From JAKANT01 sp035502095 (lineage in GTDB: Bacteria; Pseudomonadota; Gammaproteobacteria; Burkholderiales; Burkholderiaceae_F), in the NCBI GenBank assembly GCA_035502095.1, contig DATJUX010000016.1, positions 1-9,052 on the forward strand: a DNA stretch of 9,052 nucleotides, written 5' to 3'. The notes beneath the pieces were generated by a model that was not told where the DNA came from, did not search any database, and worked only from the letters and a program-made list of their open reading frames with translations. Positions 1 through 5,153 of this stretch are shown here, in pieces (the first letter of the stretch is position 1; every line of letters begins with the position of its first letter). The position numbers and the translations under genes are program-made.

Positions 1-300
1 GAAGAGTTCGTAGCGCCCGCACCGTGAGCCACGAGGGGCTGGATCATCGATCATCGTTAGATGAGCCAAAGAGTTGTGCGGTCGGCAGGCCCGACTGCAG
101 CGAATGGACACGGTGAGGAACAGACGGTTTTCTGGGGCTGCGAGGCAGCCAGGGGCGGCGTGCTTCGCGGCGCGTACGCCTTGATCCTGATGGGTGGCTG
201 GAACGCTGCGCGTATCCAACCTTATGAGAACCAAGTGCGCCAGGCGATCTCAGCGACGGCAACGCGGTCGGAGACAGCGCGACGAGCCGCTGCCCGGGGC
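1..300. other. No recognisable gene
   Basis: I read all six frames of this stretch and recognised no protein family. An 84-codon frame on the plus strand (61-315) and a 72-codon frame on the minus strand (44-262) are open. Neither has a convincing ribosome binding site, signal peptide or known motif, and long open frames by chance are common at this GC content. The stretch lies just past the decayed PepSY gene, so it may hold the eroded end of that gene or of something further along. A short direct repeat GATCATC occurs near position 43-55 and looks incidental. Confidence 0.5.
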
Positions 301-1345
301 TACTCGTGCCATTGACAAGGAGCGGCTAATGGGTGCACCCACCAACGGATAAAGATCGCCAGCGGAACAACGATCGCGAACAGACCGTGCTAGTCACGCC
401 CGTCCGCTGGCGGCGGCGGCAGGCCGAGCGTGCGCTTCGGCCGCGGCTTCCACCACATCGTGACCGCGCAGACGGCAAGCGCCACGATTGCCAGGCAGCC
501 CGCCAGCGTGACGTAACGGTTGCTTGCACCGAACTGCTGGCCCTGGTGCACGGCAATGCCCCACTCGATTGCCTTCGCGGCCGGACCGAAACGCGCGAAG
601 CCGACGTCATCGAGCACGTGAGCGTCGTACTTGTCGGCATAGACCACACAGGTGTCTTCCACTCTCTCGGGCGCATAGGCGGCCGCAAACGCGCCCTCCG
701 GACCCTGCGGAAGTGTCAGGACATAGGGCCGCGGCAGCGCGGCGCGATCGAGTGCAGCGATCGCCTGATCGACGCTGATTTTCCGGCGCTCGGCCGCGGG
801 CTCAGGCCGCGGCTCCGGCGCTTTCTCGAGAGCCCATGGCAATGCCGAGGGAGCGTTTTCGTTGTGATGATGCGCCGGGGCGCCTTCGACGGCGGCAGAG
901 TCTGCAGCCGAAAAATTCTCGAGCAGCCAATCAGGAGGAACGTCGGCAGACGGATCTGGTCGGGCGATGCCGGCGCGGGTGGCCCAATCCTGCACCTTTC
1001 GACCCCAGACATCGGACCACGGCATGCCCGTGACAGCGAGAAAGACCACGATCGCGCCAGCAAATACGCCGACAACGGCGTGCGCATCGCGCGAGAAGAC
1101 ACGCTCGCGCGGCCGGCCGTGCACGGAAATGACGCCGCCCTTGCGGCCGCGCGGCCACAAAAGATAGACGCCTGTGGCCACCAGGAAGATGGCCCAGCCT
1201 GCCGCTGCTTCGACGAGCCAGCTCGCCGCGGGACCGAAGAAACTGCAGGCTATGCAATTTGCGGACAACCTGCATCACGCCGCCATAGCGCGTGAGTCCA
1301 ACAGCCCTCCAATTGCGATCGAACAGGTTGGTCCCTGGACGAACA
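300..1345 (-). pseudogene. PepSY-associated transmembrane protein, decayed and lacking its N-terminus
   Basis: The longest surviving frame (1268 to 390) shows typical PepSY-TM features. There is a helix in ASWLVEAAAGWAIFLVATGV followed by LLWPRG, a second helix after FSRDAHAVVG, a His-rich linker, a PepSY-like repeat (RKISVDQAIAALDRAALPRP) and a last helix ending in MWWKPRP. Family members of about 450 residues or more begin earlier. Here the preceding piece, VVRKLHSLQF, is in another frame, and one extra T/A base in the run at 1240-1242 separates the two. The frame then hits TAG at 390-392, yet homology-like residues GLFAIVVPLAIFI continue beyond it. Another lost base near 346-348 shifts to LVGA. 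The first helix and N-terminal PepSY part are missing because the gene is joined to a receptor fragment. Such proteins sit in the inner membrane beside TonB receptors and are thought to help reduce or release the imported metal complex. This copy is very likely dead. Confidence 0.8.
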
Positions 1346-2015
1346 GCGACACGTAGCGGTCCAGGGGCGATGGCCGCGGTGGCATCGACCGTGAAGTGGC
1401 CGTCCTGATGAACACCCGAGTAGGTGTTGAACGTTCCGTAGCCCGCTTCCGCTTCCAGCGCGGATTTGGCGGGCGCGCGGGTGATGATATTGATCACGCC
1501 GCCGAGCGCGTACGTTCCCCACAGGCTCGCGCCGCCACCGCGCACGATCTCAATGCGCTCGATATTCTCCAGCGGCACGCGATTCCACTGCACGAAGCCC
1601 GAGAAGCCGTCGTTGATCGGAACGCCGTCGACCAGCACGAGCGCGTGACTCGTTACCCCGCTCTTCAGGCCGCGCATCGAGATGACAGCAGAGGTCGGGT
1701 GGTTCTGGTACGAGGCGACCAGCGACATCTCCACGCCCGCGCTGCGCAGGACCTCGTCGACCGACTGACCCGGGCTTGCCGCGATTTCCTCGCGGGAGAT
1801 GACCGTAACGCTCGCGGGAACATCGGCTGATGCGCGTTCGGTCGGGTCGCGGTCACGACGACGCGCTCCAGCGACGACGGCTCGGACGGTGCCGCCACCT
1901 GAGCCAGCGCGGCGGAAGGACTGACGGTGAGCGCGGCCTACGCCGCTAGCGTCGCGCTGCCGAGGGCGCGTGACCGCGGCGCGGACGCGCGCCGCGCGGA
2001 TGAAGCGAATGGCAT
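1346..2015 (-). pseudogene. TonB-dependent receptor, N-terminal plug fragment with stop and frameshift
   Basis: The start at 2015 (MPFASSARR) has a GGAG at 2022-2025 with six bases of spacing. A signal peptide follows, but codon 26 (1938-1940) is TAG inside it, ahead of AALTVSPSAALA. A TonB box (LERVVVTATR) comes next. A one-base loss near 1841-1843 then moves the reading frame to the plug domain: ADVPASVTVISREEI, SVDEVLRSAGVEMSL, ISMRGLKSG, LVLVDGVPINDG, ENIERIEIVRGGGASLWG and ALGGVINIITR. These are classic plug motifs of vitamin B12/colicin-I-type receptors. Homology ends soon after YGTFNTYSG. The whole beta-barrel (about 450-500 residues) is absent and PepSY sequence follows. The gene sits 87 bases behind a CruR-like DUF2946 gene, so its ancestor was probably a copper-regulated outer-membrane transporter. 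The exact end is uncertain: 1340-1400 is the plausible junction range. Confidence 0.85.
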
Positions 2016-2021
2016 CGCAAT

Positions 2022-2025
2022 CTCC
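2022..2025 (-). promoter_or_regulatory. Ribosome binding site of the decayed TonB receptor
   Basis: GGAG on the minus strand, six bases before the ATG at 2015-2013. It selects this start over the unrelated ATG upstream at 2055, which lies in a different frame. It also shows that the receptor was translated as a separate gene behind the DUF2946 gene. Confidence 0.6.
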
Positions 2026-2089
2026 AAGCAAGCAACAACGGCGCCGGCATGTCAAGCCAGCGCGGCTCGATGGCCCACTTGTGAGAGGG

Positions 2090-2100
2090 CGCCTGTGGCG
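2090..2100 (-). promoter_or_regulatory. Small hairpin just after the DUF2946 copy A stop
   Basis: A CGCC-3-base loop-GGCG hairpin begins two bases after the stop codon of the CruR-like gene. A second potential pairing, GCCC (2073-2076) with GGGC (2087-2090), overlaps it. In the CruR mechanism transcription stops in this interval in a Rho-dependent way. These short stems could be part of that control or could be chance in GC-rich DNA; there is no U-run to make an intrinsic terminator. Confidence 0.25.
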
Positions 2101-2102
2101 AG

Positions 2103-2504
2103 TCAGGCGGAGATTGGCGGTGCCCGCGCGTGTGCGCCGGACCAGATTGGCGCTGAACGCGGCCGATCCTCTGGCAGCGCCGCTGGGAGATTAGCGACGG
2201 CGGTCGAGCCCGAGCTGATGCTCAGGTCGGCTGGCGGCGCCCAGCCGAGAAAGGCCAGGACGCAGAGTGCACAGTGCGCTTTGTGGTCGTGTGGCGGACG
2301 CTGCGCCTTGTCCGTGCCGGGATGGTGATGACCTGCGTGAGCGGAATGATCGAGCGACGGGGCGTCAGCGACATAGAGCATTTCGCCCTTGCCGAACGCA
2401 GGCCAGATGTTTGCCAGGGCGGGCGCGAGAACCAGCGATACGACGAACGCGAGCACGCCGATGCGTTGCCCGATCGCTCCCCGCGTCACGTGTTTCATGC
2501 GCAT
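2103..2504 (-). CDS. DUF2946 protein, CruR-like copper-sensing leader (copy A)
   Basis: A 133-aa protein with an N-terminal hydrophobic segment (about residues 13-34), a His-rich stretch at 52-77 (DHSAHAGHHH and HDHKAH), a CALC motif at 78-81 and RAPP at 127-130, three residues from the end. In Bordetella pertussis, DUF2946 proteins named CruR act while being made: RAPP stalls the ribosome, copper binding to CXXC relieves the stall, and Rho then stops transcription before the next gene. All key elements are present here. It lies between the SCO1-like gene upstream and the decayed TonB receptor 87 bases downstream, so it presumably once controlled that receptor. Its intact frame beside a ruined target is notable. 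The start could be either ATG (residue 1 or 3); neither has a clear ribosome binding site. Sequence is much diverged from copies B and C. Confidence 0.88.
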   Translation of the reverse strand: MRMKHVTRGAIGQRIGVLAFVVSLVLAPALANIWPAFGKGEMLYVADAPSLDHSAHAGHHHPGTDKAQRPPHDHKAHCALCVLAFLGWAPPADLSISSGSTAVANLPAALPEDRPRSAPIWSGAHARAPPISA

Positions 2505-2561
2505 GCAAGCATTCTGTCACGCATGCGGTCGCAAAATTGCTTGCGCGGCTCGAAAGCGCCG

Positions 2562-3191
2562 CTAGGGAGATCTACTATGTTGCAGACGAGTCGCTATTTC
2601 TGATTTGCCTACGGGACTTTCAGGATCGCCCTGACATCCTCGGCGATCCGCGCCGCGCTCGTCTCGTAGTCGAACCGCACGCGTGTTCGCTCCCGGATCG
2701 ATCAGATAGCCGAACGCGAAATGATCGACGAGTATCTGGTCCTTGTAGTGCACGATCTGGTACTCGATTCCAAACGCCCGAGTCACCCTGTCAGTCTCTG
2801 ACTCGCTGCCGCGCAAACCCATGAAGGTGGGGTTGAATGCCGGCACGTAGTTGGCGAGCAGCTGCTGCGTGTCGCGCTCCGGGTCTACCGTCATCCACAG
2901 GACCTGCACGCGCTTGGCGTCCGGCCCAAGCAGGTCGAGCACATCGTTCATGCGCGCCAGCCTGGTGGGACAAACATCCGGGCATTGCGTGTAGCCGAAG
3001 TAGATCAAGACCGCCTTGCCGCGGAAGTCGGCAAGCCTTCGGCGCACGCCATGGTGATCGGAGACATTCAGCTCGCCGCCGATCCCGCGCCCGCTTACGT
3101 CCTTGCCGTTGAACGCCCACGCGTCCATCACCCACGGCCATGACAGCACGAATGGCAGCAACAGGACCGTTCGACAGCGGGAACTACGCAT
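2562..3191 (-). CDS. SCO1/SenC/PrrC-type copper chaperone, frameshifted near the C-terminus
   Basis: This family binds copper in a thioredoxin fold facing the periplasm and helps load cytochrome oxidase or other cuproenzymes. The protein has a signal peptide or anchor (residues 7-25), then the family pattern LADFRGKAVLIYFGYTQC, with CPDVC giving the copper ligands Cys70 and Cys74. WMTVDPERDT follows, and the third ligand His157 lies in LVDHFAFGYLIDP. After residue 171 the frame becomes arginine-rich nonsense. The neighbouring frame gives the expected SCO1 tail RFDYETSAARIAEDVRAI, then LKVP and a TAG stop at 2609-2611. An indel at about 2677-2700 therefore moved the stop to 2562. The metal ligands precede the break, so some function is possible, but the last helix is lost. 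It is first in the minus-strand arm and divergent from copy B. Confidence 0.88.
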   Translation of the reverse strand: MRSSRCRTVLLLPFVLSWPWVMDAWAFNGKDVSGRGIGGELNVSDHHGVRRRLADFRGKAVLIYFGYTQCPDVCPTRLARMNDVLDLLGPDAKRVQVLWMTVDPERDTQQLLANYVPAFNPTFMGLRGSESETDRVTRAFGIEYQIVHYKDQILVDHFAFGYLIDPGANTRAVRLRDERGADRRGCQGDPESPVGKSEIATRLQHSRSP

Positions 3192-3357
3192 GCATCGATC
3201 TCACAAGCCATGAATCGGCCGCGCATGAACGTCTAGGTGCAGTTGCGTCCCGCGATGCGCCGGCCAGGAGGAATGGGTAGCTCTCCCCATGCCGACGCCG
3301 GGTGCCATCGCCTTCAAGCTTGTTGTCGGCCTCGCGCATCTTCGATAACCTCCCTGC
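3192..3357. promoter_or_regulatory. Divergent intergenic region between the two arms
   Basis: These 166 bases separate the SCO1-like gene (minus) from DUF2946 copy B (plus), so both arms probably start here. For the plus strand, TTGTTG (3320-3325) and GATAAC (3344-3349), 18 bases apart, resemble a sigma-70 promoter and would give a leaderless or nearly leaderless message starting at the ATG at 3358. That would fit the absence of a Shine-Dalgarno sequence there; the bases before the ATG include CCTCC (3349-3353), the opposite of one. No clear operator for a known copper regulator was seen. Confidence 0.35.
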
Positions 3358-3738
3358 ATGGCGAACTTGCAACGTGGGCGGCTTGCAGCCTGGATCGCTA
3401 TTTTGGCGATTCTGCTGAATACGTTCGCGCCGGCGGTGTCTCACGCGATCGGCGCAGCCGGCTCCGGACCATGGACGGAGATCTGCAGCGCCAGCGGTTC
3501 CATTGCGCCGTTCGCCGAGCGTCGCACCGGCGACGCGCCGGCCAAGCCGGCTTCGGCCGCGTTTCAACATTGTCCCTACTGTGCATCGCACGGGGCCTCG
3601 TTCGAGGCACCTCCTGCTTGGTCCATGCTGCCGGCGCCGGCAGAAGCCGCGCCCCAAGTGGCGGCGAGCGCCAACCCGGTTGAACCTGCGCGGCCGGTAT
3701 GGCGTGTCGCGCGGTCACGCGCACCTCCGGTCGTCTGA
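3358..3738 (+). CDS. DUF2946 protein, CruR-like copper-sensing leader (copy B)
   Basis: A 126-aa protein with a hydrophobic N-terminal segment (residues 9-30, LAAWIAILAILLNTFAPAVS), Cys43 in EIC, the motif HCPYC with Cys72 and Cys75 (CXXC), and RAPP at 121-124, two residues from the stop. The pairing of CXXC with a C-terminal RAPP is the hallmark of CruR, a nascent peptide that senses copper and controls transcription of the genes behind it. It heads the plus-strand arm, directly before the MCI protein and the PCu(A)C chaperone. The start at 3358 is supported by alignment with copy C (both begin MAN), although no Shine-Dalgarno sequence is present. It aligns with copy C without a gap over residues 1-126. 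A conserved element in another reading frame overlaps its last codons (see 3731-3760). Confidence 0.9.
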   Translation: MANLQRGRLAAWIAILAILLNTFAPAVSHAIGAAGSGPWTEICSASGSIAPFAERRTGDAPAKPASAAFQHCPYCASHGASFEAPPAWSMLPAPAEAAPQVAASANPVEPARPVWRVARSRAPPVV

Positions 3739-3760
3739 AGAGCTAGTCGATCCCGCAGGT
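3731..3760 (+). other. Conserved +1-frame segment EELVDPAG (unit 1)
   Basis: In the frame of the downstream MCI gene, which is +1 to the DUF2946 frame, these bases read S-S-E-E-L-V-D-P-A-G. The matching block at 5073-5102 reads S-P-E-E-L-V-D-P-A-G. The two blocks differ at eight bases; seven are third positions in this frame and only one changes an amino acid. The segment begins at the last two sense codons of copy B and runs past its stop. Codons remain open from here to the ATG at 3815. That pattern suggests translation in this frame, though no start codon is visible. Confidence 0.45.
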
Positions 3761-3762
3761 GT

Positions 3763-3793
3763 CGACGCCGCCGGCGTCGCTGCGGTTTTCCGC
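3763..3793 (+). promoter_or_regulatory. Two adjacent hairpins between DUF2946 copy B and the MCI gene
   Basis: CGACGCC (3763-3769) pairs perfectly with GGCGTCG (3773-3779) around a three-base loop. It is followed by GCGG-TTTT-CCGC (3782-3793). The first hairpin followed closely by TTTT recalls a weak terminator or pause site, but the U-run is short and six bases away. A hairpin of related sequence followed by GCGGTTT sits at the same place after copy C. The position, between the CruR-like stop and the next ribosome binding site, fits a role in CruR-controlled termination. Confidence 0.4.
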
Positions 3794-3804
3794 TTGAACT
3801 TTTC

Positions 3805-3809
3805 GGAGG
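3805..3809 (+). promoter_or_regulatory. Strong ribosome binding site of the 101-aa MCI gene
   Basis: GGAGG, five bases before the ATG at 3815. It fixes the start of the MCI gene, whose frame stays open for more than 300 bases upstream within the DUF2946 gene. The same site recurs before the MCI start at 5154. Confidence 0.8.
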
Positions 3810-3814
3810 CACTC

Positions 3815-4120
3815 ATGTGTATCCTGTTTGAAGTTGCCCACGCAAATGCGTGGAGCGATGGGTCGTCGTCGGCGTCATTCCTCGAACTGTTGGCGCCGGA
3901 TGGTTCGGTTGACCTGACAAATCCATTGGTCCGGCTGATGCCGATATCCGCGCTTGCCGTTGCCGTCGCGGAGGAGGCGAATCGGAAGGGCGATGCCTTG
4001 GCGCGTTCGCGCGACGTCGATCTCGAAGCGCGTCTCGCGGCGCAGGCGGAGGCGAACCGCGCATCGCGCGCGCCGCGCCCCGATCTCTTCAGTCACGTCA
4101 TCGAAGGAGAAACACCGTGA
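3815..4120 (+). CDS. Hypothetical 101-aa protein with MCI-x-FE N-terminus
   Basis: I do not recognise the family. The start at 3815 has a strong GGAGG site. The first residues, MCILFEVAHA, match the start of the unrelated downstream protein at 5154 (MCIAFEAACA) at both DNA and protein level; beyond that the two differ. The remainder has a modestly hydrophobic segment (about residues 43-54, LMPISALAVAVA), then a charged, probably helical stretch rich in Ala, Arg and Glu (residues 55-90). It has a single Cys (residue 2) and no clear signal peptide or export motif. Its stop overlaps the GTG start of the PCu(A)C gene (GTGA), so the two are translationally coupled. It may be a coupling leader, a worn-down relative of the copper-uptake-associated gene start, or a genuine small protein. 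Confidence 0.72.
   Translation: MCILFEVAHANAWSDGSSSASFLELLAPDGSVDLTNPLVRLMPISALAVAVAEEANRKGDALARSRDVDLEARLAAQAEANRASRAPRPDLFSHVIEGETP
4104..4110 (+). promoter_or_regulatory. Ribosome binding site selecting a GTG start
   Basis: AAGGAGA, six bases before the GTG at 4117. It supports GTG as the true start of the PCu(A)C gene; no ATG lies nearby in frame, and the protein begins with an intact signal peptide from this codon. Confidence 0.8.
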
Positions 4121-4599
4121 GGACCGCCATCGGCTCGCTCATCATCGCCGTGGCTCTCGCCGGCGCGCCTCTGGCAAATGCGCTCGCAAAAACTACGGTC
4201 AGCGACGCGTGGGTCCGCGGAACGGTCGCGCAACAGAAGACAAGCGGCATGTTCTGCAGGATCACATCGACGTCGGGCGGCCGACTCGTGGCAGCCAGTT
4301 CGCCGGTCGCGGGCGTGGTCGAGATCCACGAAATGACGATGGTCGACGACATGATGCGGATGCGTCCTGTCGCCGGCCTGGATCGGCCCGCGGGCAAGCT
4401 GGTCGAGCTGAAGCCAAGCGGCTACCACGTCATGCTGATGGAGCTGAAGCAGCAGCTCAAGGCAGGTGACACCGTGCCGGTGACGCTCGTCATCGAGGAC
4501 AAGGATGGCACGCGCGAAAGCATCGAGGTCAACGCGCAGGTCAAGCCGCTTGCGACGACCAAGCACGATGCGATGAAGCCCGACGCCATGAAGCAGTGA
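4117..4599 (+). CDS. PCu(A)C periplasmic copper chaperone
   Basis: A 160-aa exported protein of the DUF461/PCu(A)C family, which binds Cu(I) in the periplasm and passes it on, for example to the CuA site of cytochrome oxidase, often together with SCO1. The signal peptide covers about residues 1-24 (cleavage near ALA-KT). The family motif H-X10-M-X21-H-X-M is exact: His71, Met82, His104 and Met106, within EIHEMTMVDDMMRM and GYHVMLM. A short Met/His-bearing tail (KHDAMKPDAMKQ) could add weak copper sites. Cys47 (MFCRIT) lies where a hydrophobic residue is more usual, a small oddity. The GTG start overlaps the stop of the MCI gene. It lies in the CruR copy B unit, so it is probably repressed when copper is abundant. 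The SCO1-like partner lies in the opposite arm. Confidence 0.95.
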   Translation: MRTAIGSLIIAVALAGAPLANALAKTTVSDAWVRGTVAQQKTSGMFCRITSTSGGRLVAASSPVAGVVEIHEMTMVDDMMRMRPVAGLDRPAGKLVELKPSGYHVMLMELKQQLKAGDTVPVTLVIEDKDGTRESIEVNAQVKPLATTKHDAMKPDAMKQ

Positions 4600-4699
4600 G
4601 CGTGACCCTGCGCGAACGCCGGCGACCAGCGGAACCTGTTCGCTGCTCGAGACGCCGCGCGGTCGGCCACTCGCGGCCTCGCCGGTGAGCTGGAACAAT

Positions 4700-5092
4700 A
4701 TGGCGAACGACCGTCCTCGGCGAGTTCGGATCTGGATTGCGATCGTAGCGATCCTGCTGAATTCGTTTGCACCGGCCATCTCCCACGCGCTCGCGGCGGG
4801 CACGCCGCCATCGTGGATGGAGATCTGCACCGAGAGCGGCCTTGCTGCGGCCGGCGCCGTGCGCCGCCGAGGCGATGTGCCACCCAAGCCGGGCGCGACG
4901 ATTGTTCAACATTGCCCGTACTGCTCGCCGCATGGCAGTTCGTGCGGCGCACCTCCCGCGGCGGCGATACTGACCGTCGCAAGCCATATCGCCTCGCAGC
5001 GGGTCGCGAGTGCGGCGGCTGTGGCACCAGCGCGGCCGGTCTGGCGCACCCATCGCTCGCGCGGCCCCCCCGTCCCCCGAAGAGCTGGTTGA
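4700..5092 (+). CDS. DUF2946 protein, CruR-like copper-sensing leader (copy C)
   Basis: A 130-aa paralogue of copy B that aligns with it without gaps: a hydrophobic segment (residues 9-30), EIC at 41-43, HCPYC with Cys72 and Cys75, and RGPP at 121-124 in place of RAPP. Gly for Ala at this position is chemically close and may still stall ribosomes, but that is inference. The copy B stop codon TGA corresponds here to CGA, so this protein runs four codons further and has six residues after RGPP instead of two. The C-terminal codons form long C-runs (CCCCCCC near 5064-5070 and CCCCC near 5074-5078), where a base miscount would change the frame. The start at 4700 follows the MAN alignment; a GTG at 4685 is possible. 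It heads the copper-uptake-associated, TonB receptor and PepSY genes. Confidence 0.88.
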   Translation: MANDRPRRVRIWIAIVAILLNSFAPAISHALAAGTPPSWMEICTESGLAAAGAVRRRGDVPPKPGATIVQHCPYCSPHGSSCGAPPAAAILTVASHIASQRVASAAAVAPARPVWRTHRSRGPPVPRRAG

Positions 5093-5102
5093 TCCGGCCG
5101 GC
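5073..5102 (+). other. Conserved +1-frame segment EELVDPAG (unit 2)
   Basis: Counterpart of 3731-3760. In the frame of the downstream gene (+1 to DUF2946 copy C) it reads S-P-E-E-L-V-D-P-A-G. The DUF2946 stop TGA (5090-5092) lies inside it. The frame stays open to the ATG at 5154. Just upstream is the C-rich run, a plausible place for a ribosome to slip by one base. Confidence 0.45.
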
Positions 5103-5104
5103 GC

Positions 5105-5116
5105 GACGCTCGCGTC
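5105..5116 (+). promoter_or_regulatory. Hairpin between DUF2946 copy C and the downstream gene
   Basis: GACG (5105-5108) pairs with CGTC (5113-5116) around a CTCG loop. A GCGGTTT stretch follows at 5121-5127. It is the shorter counterpart of the hairpin at 3763-3779, in the same position relative to the EELVDPAG block and the ribosome binding site. Confidence 0.35.
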
Positions 5117-5142
5117 CGCCGCGGTTTCTCATTCGCCCTTTT

Positions 5143-5147
5143 GGAGG
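5143..5147 (+). promoter_or_regulatory. Strong ribosome binding site of the copper-uptake-associated gene
   Basis: GGAGG, six bases before the ATG at 5154. It favours this start over in-frame GTG codons at 5211 and 5214, which lie directly before the signal-peptide-like segment but have no such site. Confidence 0.75.
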
Positions 5148-5153
5148 TACTCG

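Larger units (their letters stand above)
3358..3850 (+). repeat. Duplicated unit 1: DUF2946, leader and MCI start
   Basis: This stretch matches 4700-5189 in the same orientation. It covers the whole DUF2946 gene, the gap after it, the GGAGG ribosome site and about the first ten codons of the next gene. Strong matches include the CPYC region (3563-3582), the GCGCGGCCGG around 3688-3697, the GAAGAGCT block at 3737 and the ATGTGTATC start at 3815. Similarity fades after the tenth codon of the downstream gene. The two units have diverged considerably, so the duplication is old. Confidence 0.75.

Noticed and set aside
311..350. Tiny plus-strand ORF after AAGGAG (ATG at 329, MGAPTNG then stop)
   Set aside because: Seven codons, no context, and it overlaps the eroded end of the PepSY pseudogene on the other strand.
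333..1295. A 320-codon open frame on the plus strand
   Set aside because: It lies opposite the PepSY pseudogene, whose minus-strand reading gives recognisable helices and motifs. The plus-strand product is Arg-rich with no motif and is a GC-rich shadow.
390..1940. Amber (TAG) suppression, because both in-frame stops in the minus arm are TAG
   Set aside because: The same genes also carry frameshifts and a large deletion, so ordinary decay explains the stops.
2500..2526. Two CGCATGC copies 20 bases apart at the start of DUF2946 copy A, and another at the SCO1 start (3187-3193), as an operator
   Set aside because: The same 7-mer also occurs inside the receptor gene near 6645, and two copies simply contain start codons followed by CG; this is not enough to call an operator.
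3261..3290. AGGAGGAATG as a start of a small gene before copy B
   Set aside because: The AGGAGG is only one base from the ATG, and the frame runs through copy B out of phase with no recognisable product.
4600..4699. Terminator or promoter between the PCu(A)C gene and DUF2946 copy C
   Set aside because: I found no stem followed by a U-run and no convincing -35/-10 pair, so I cannot say whether copy C has its own promoter.
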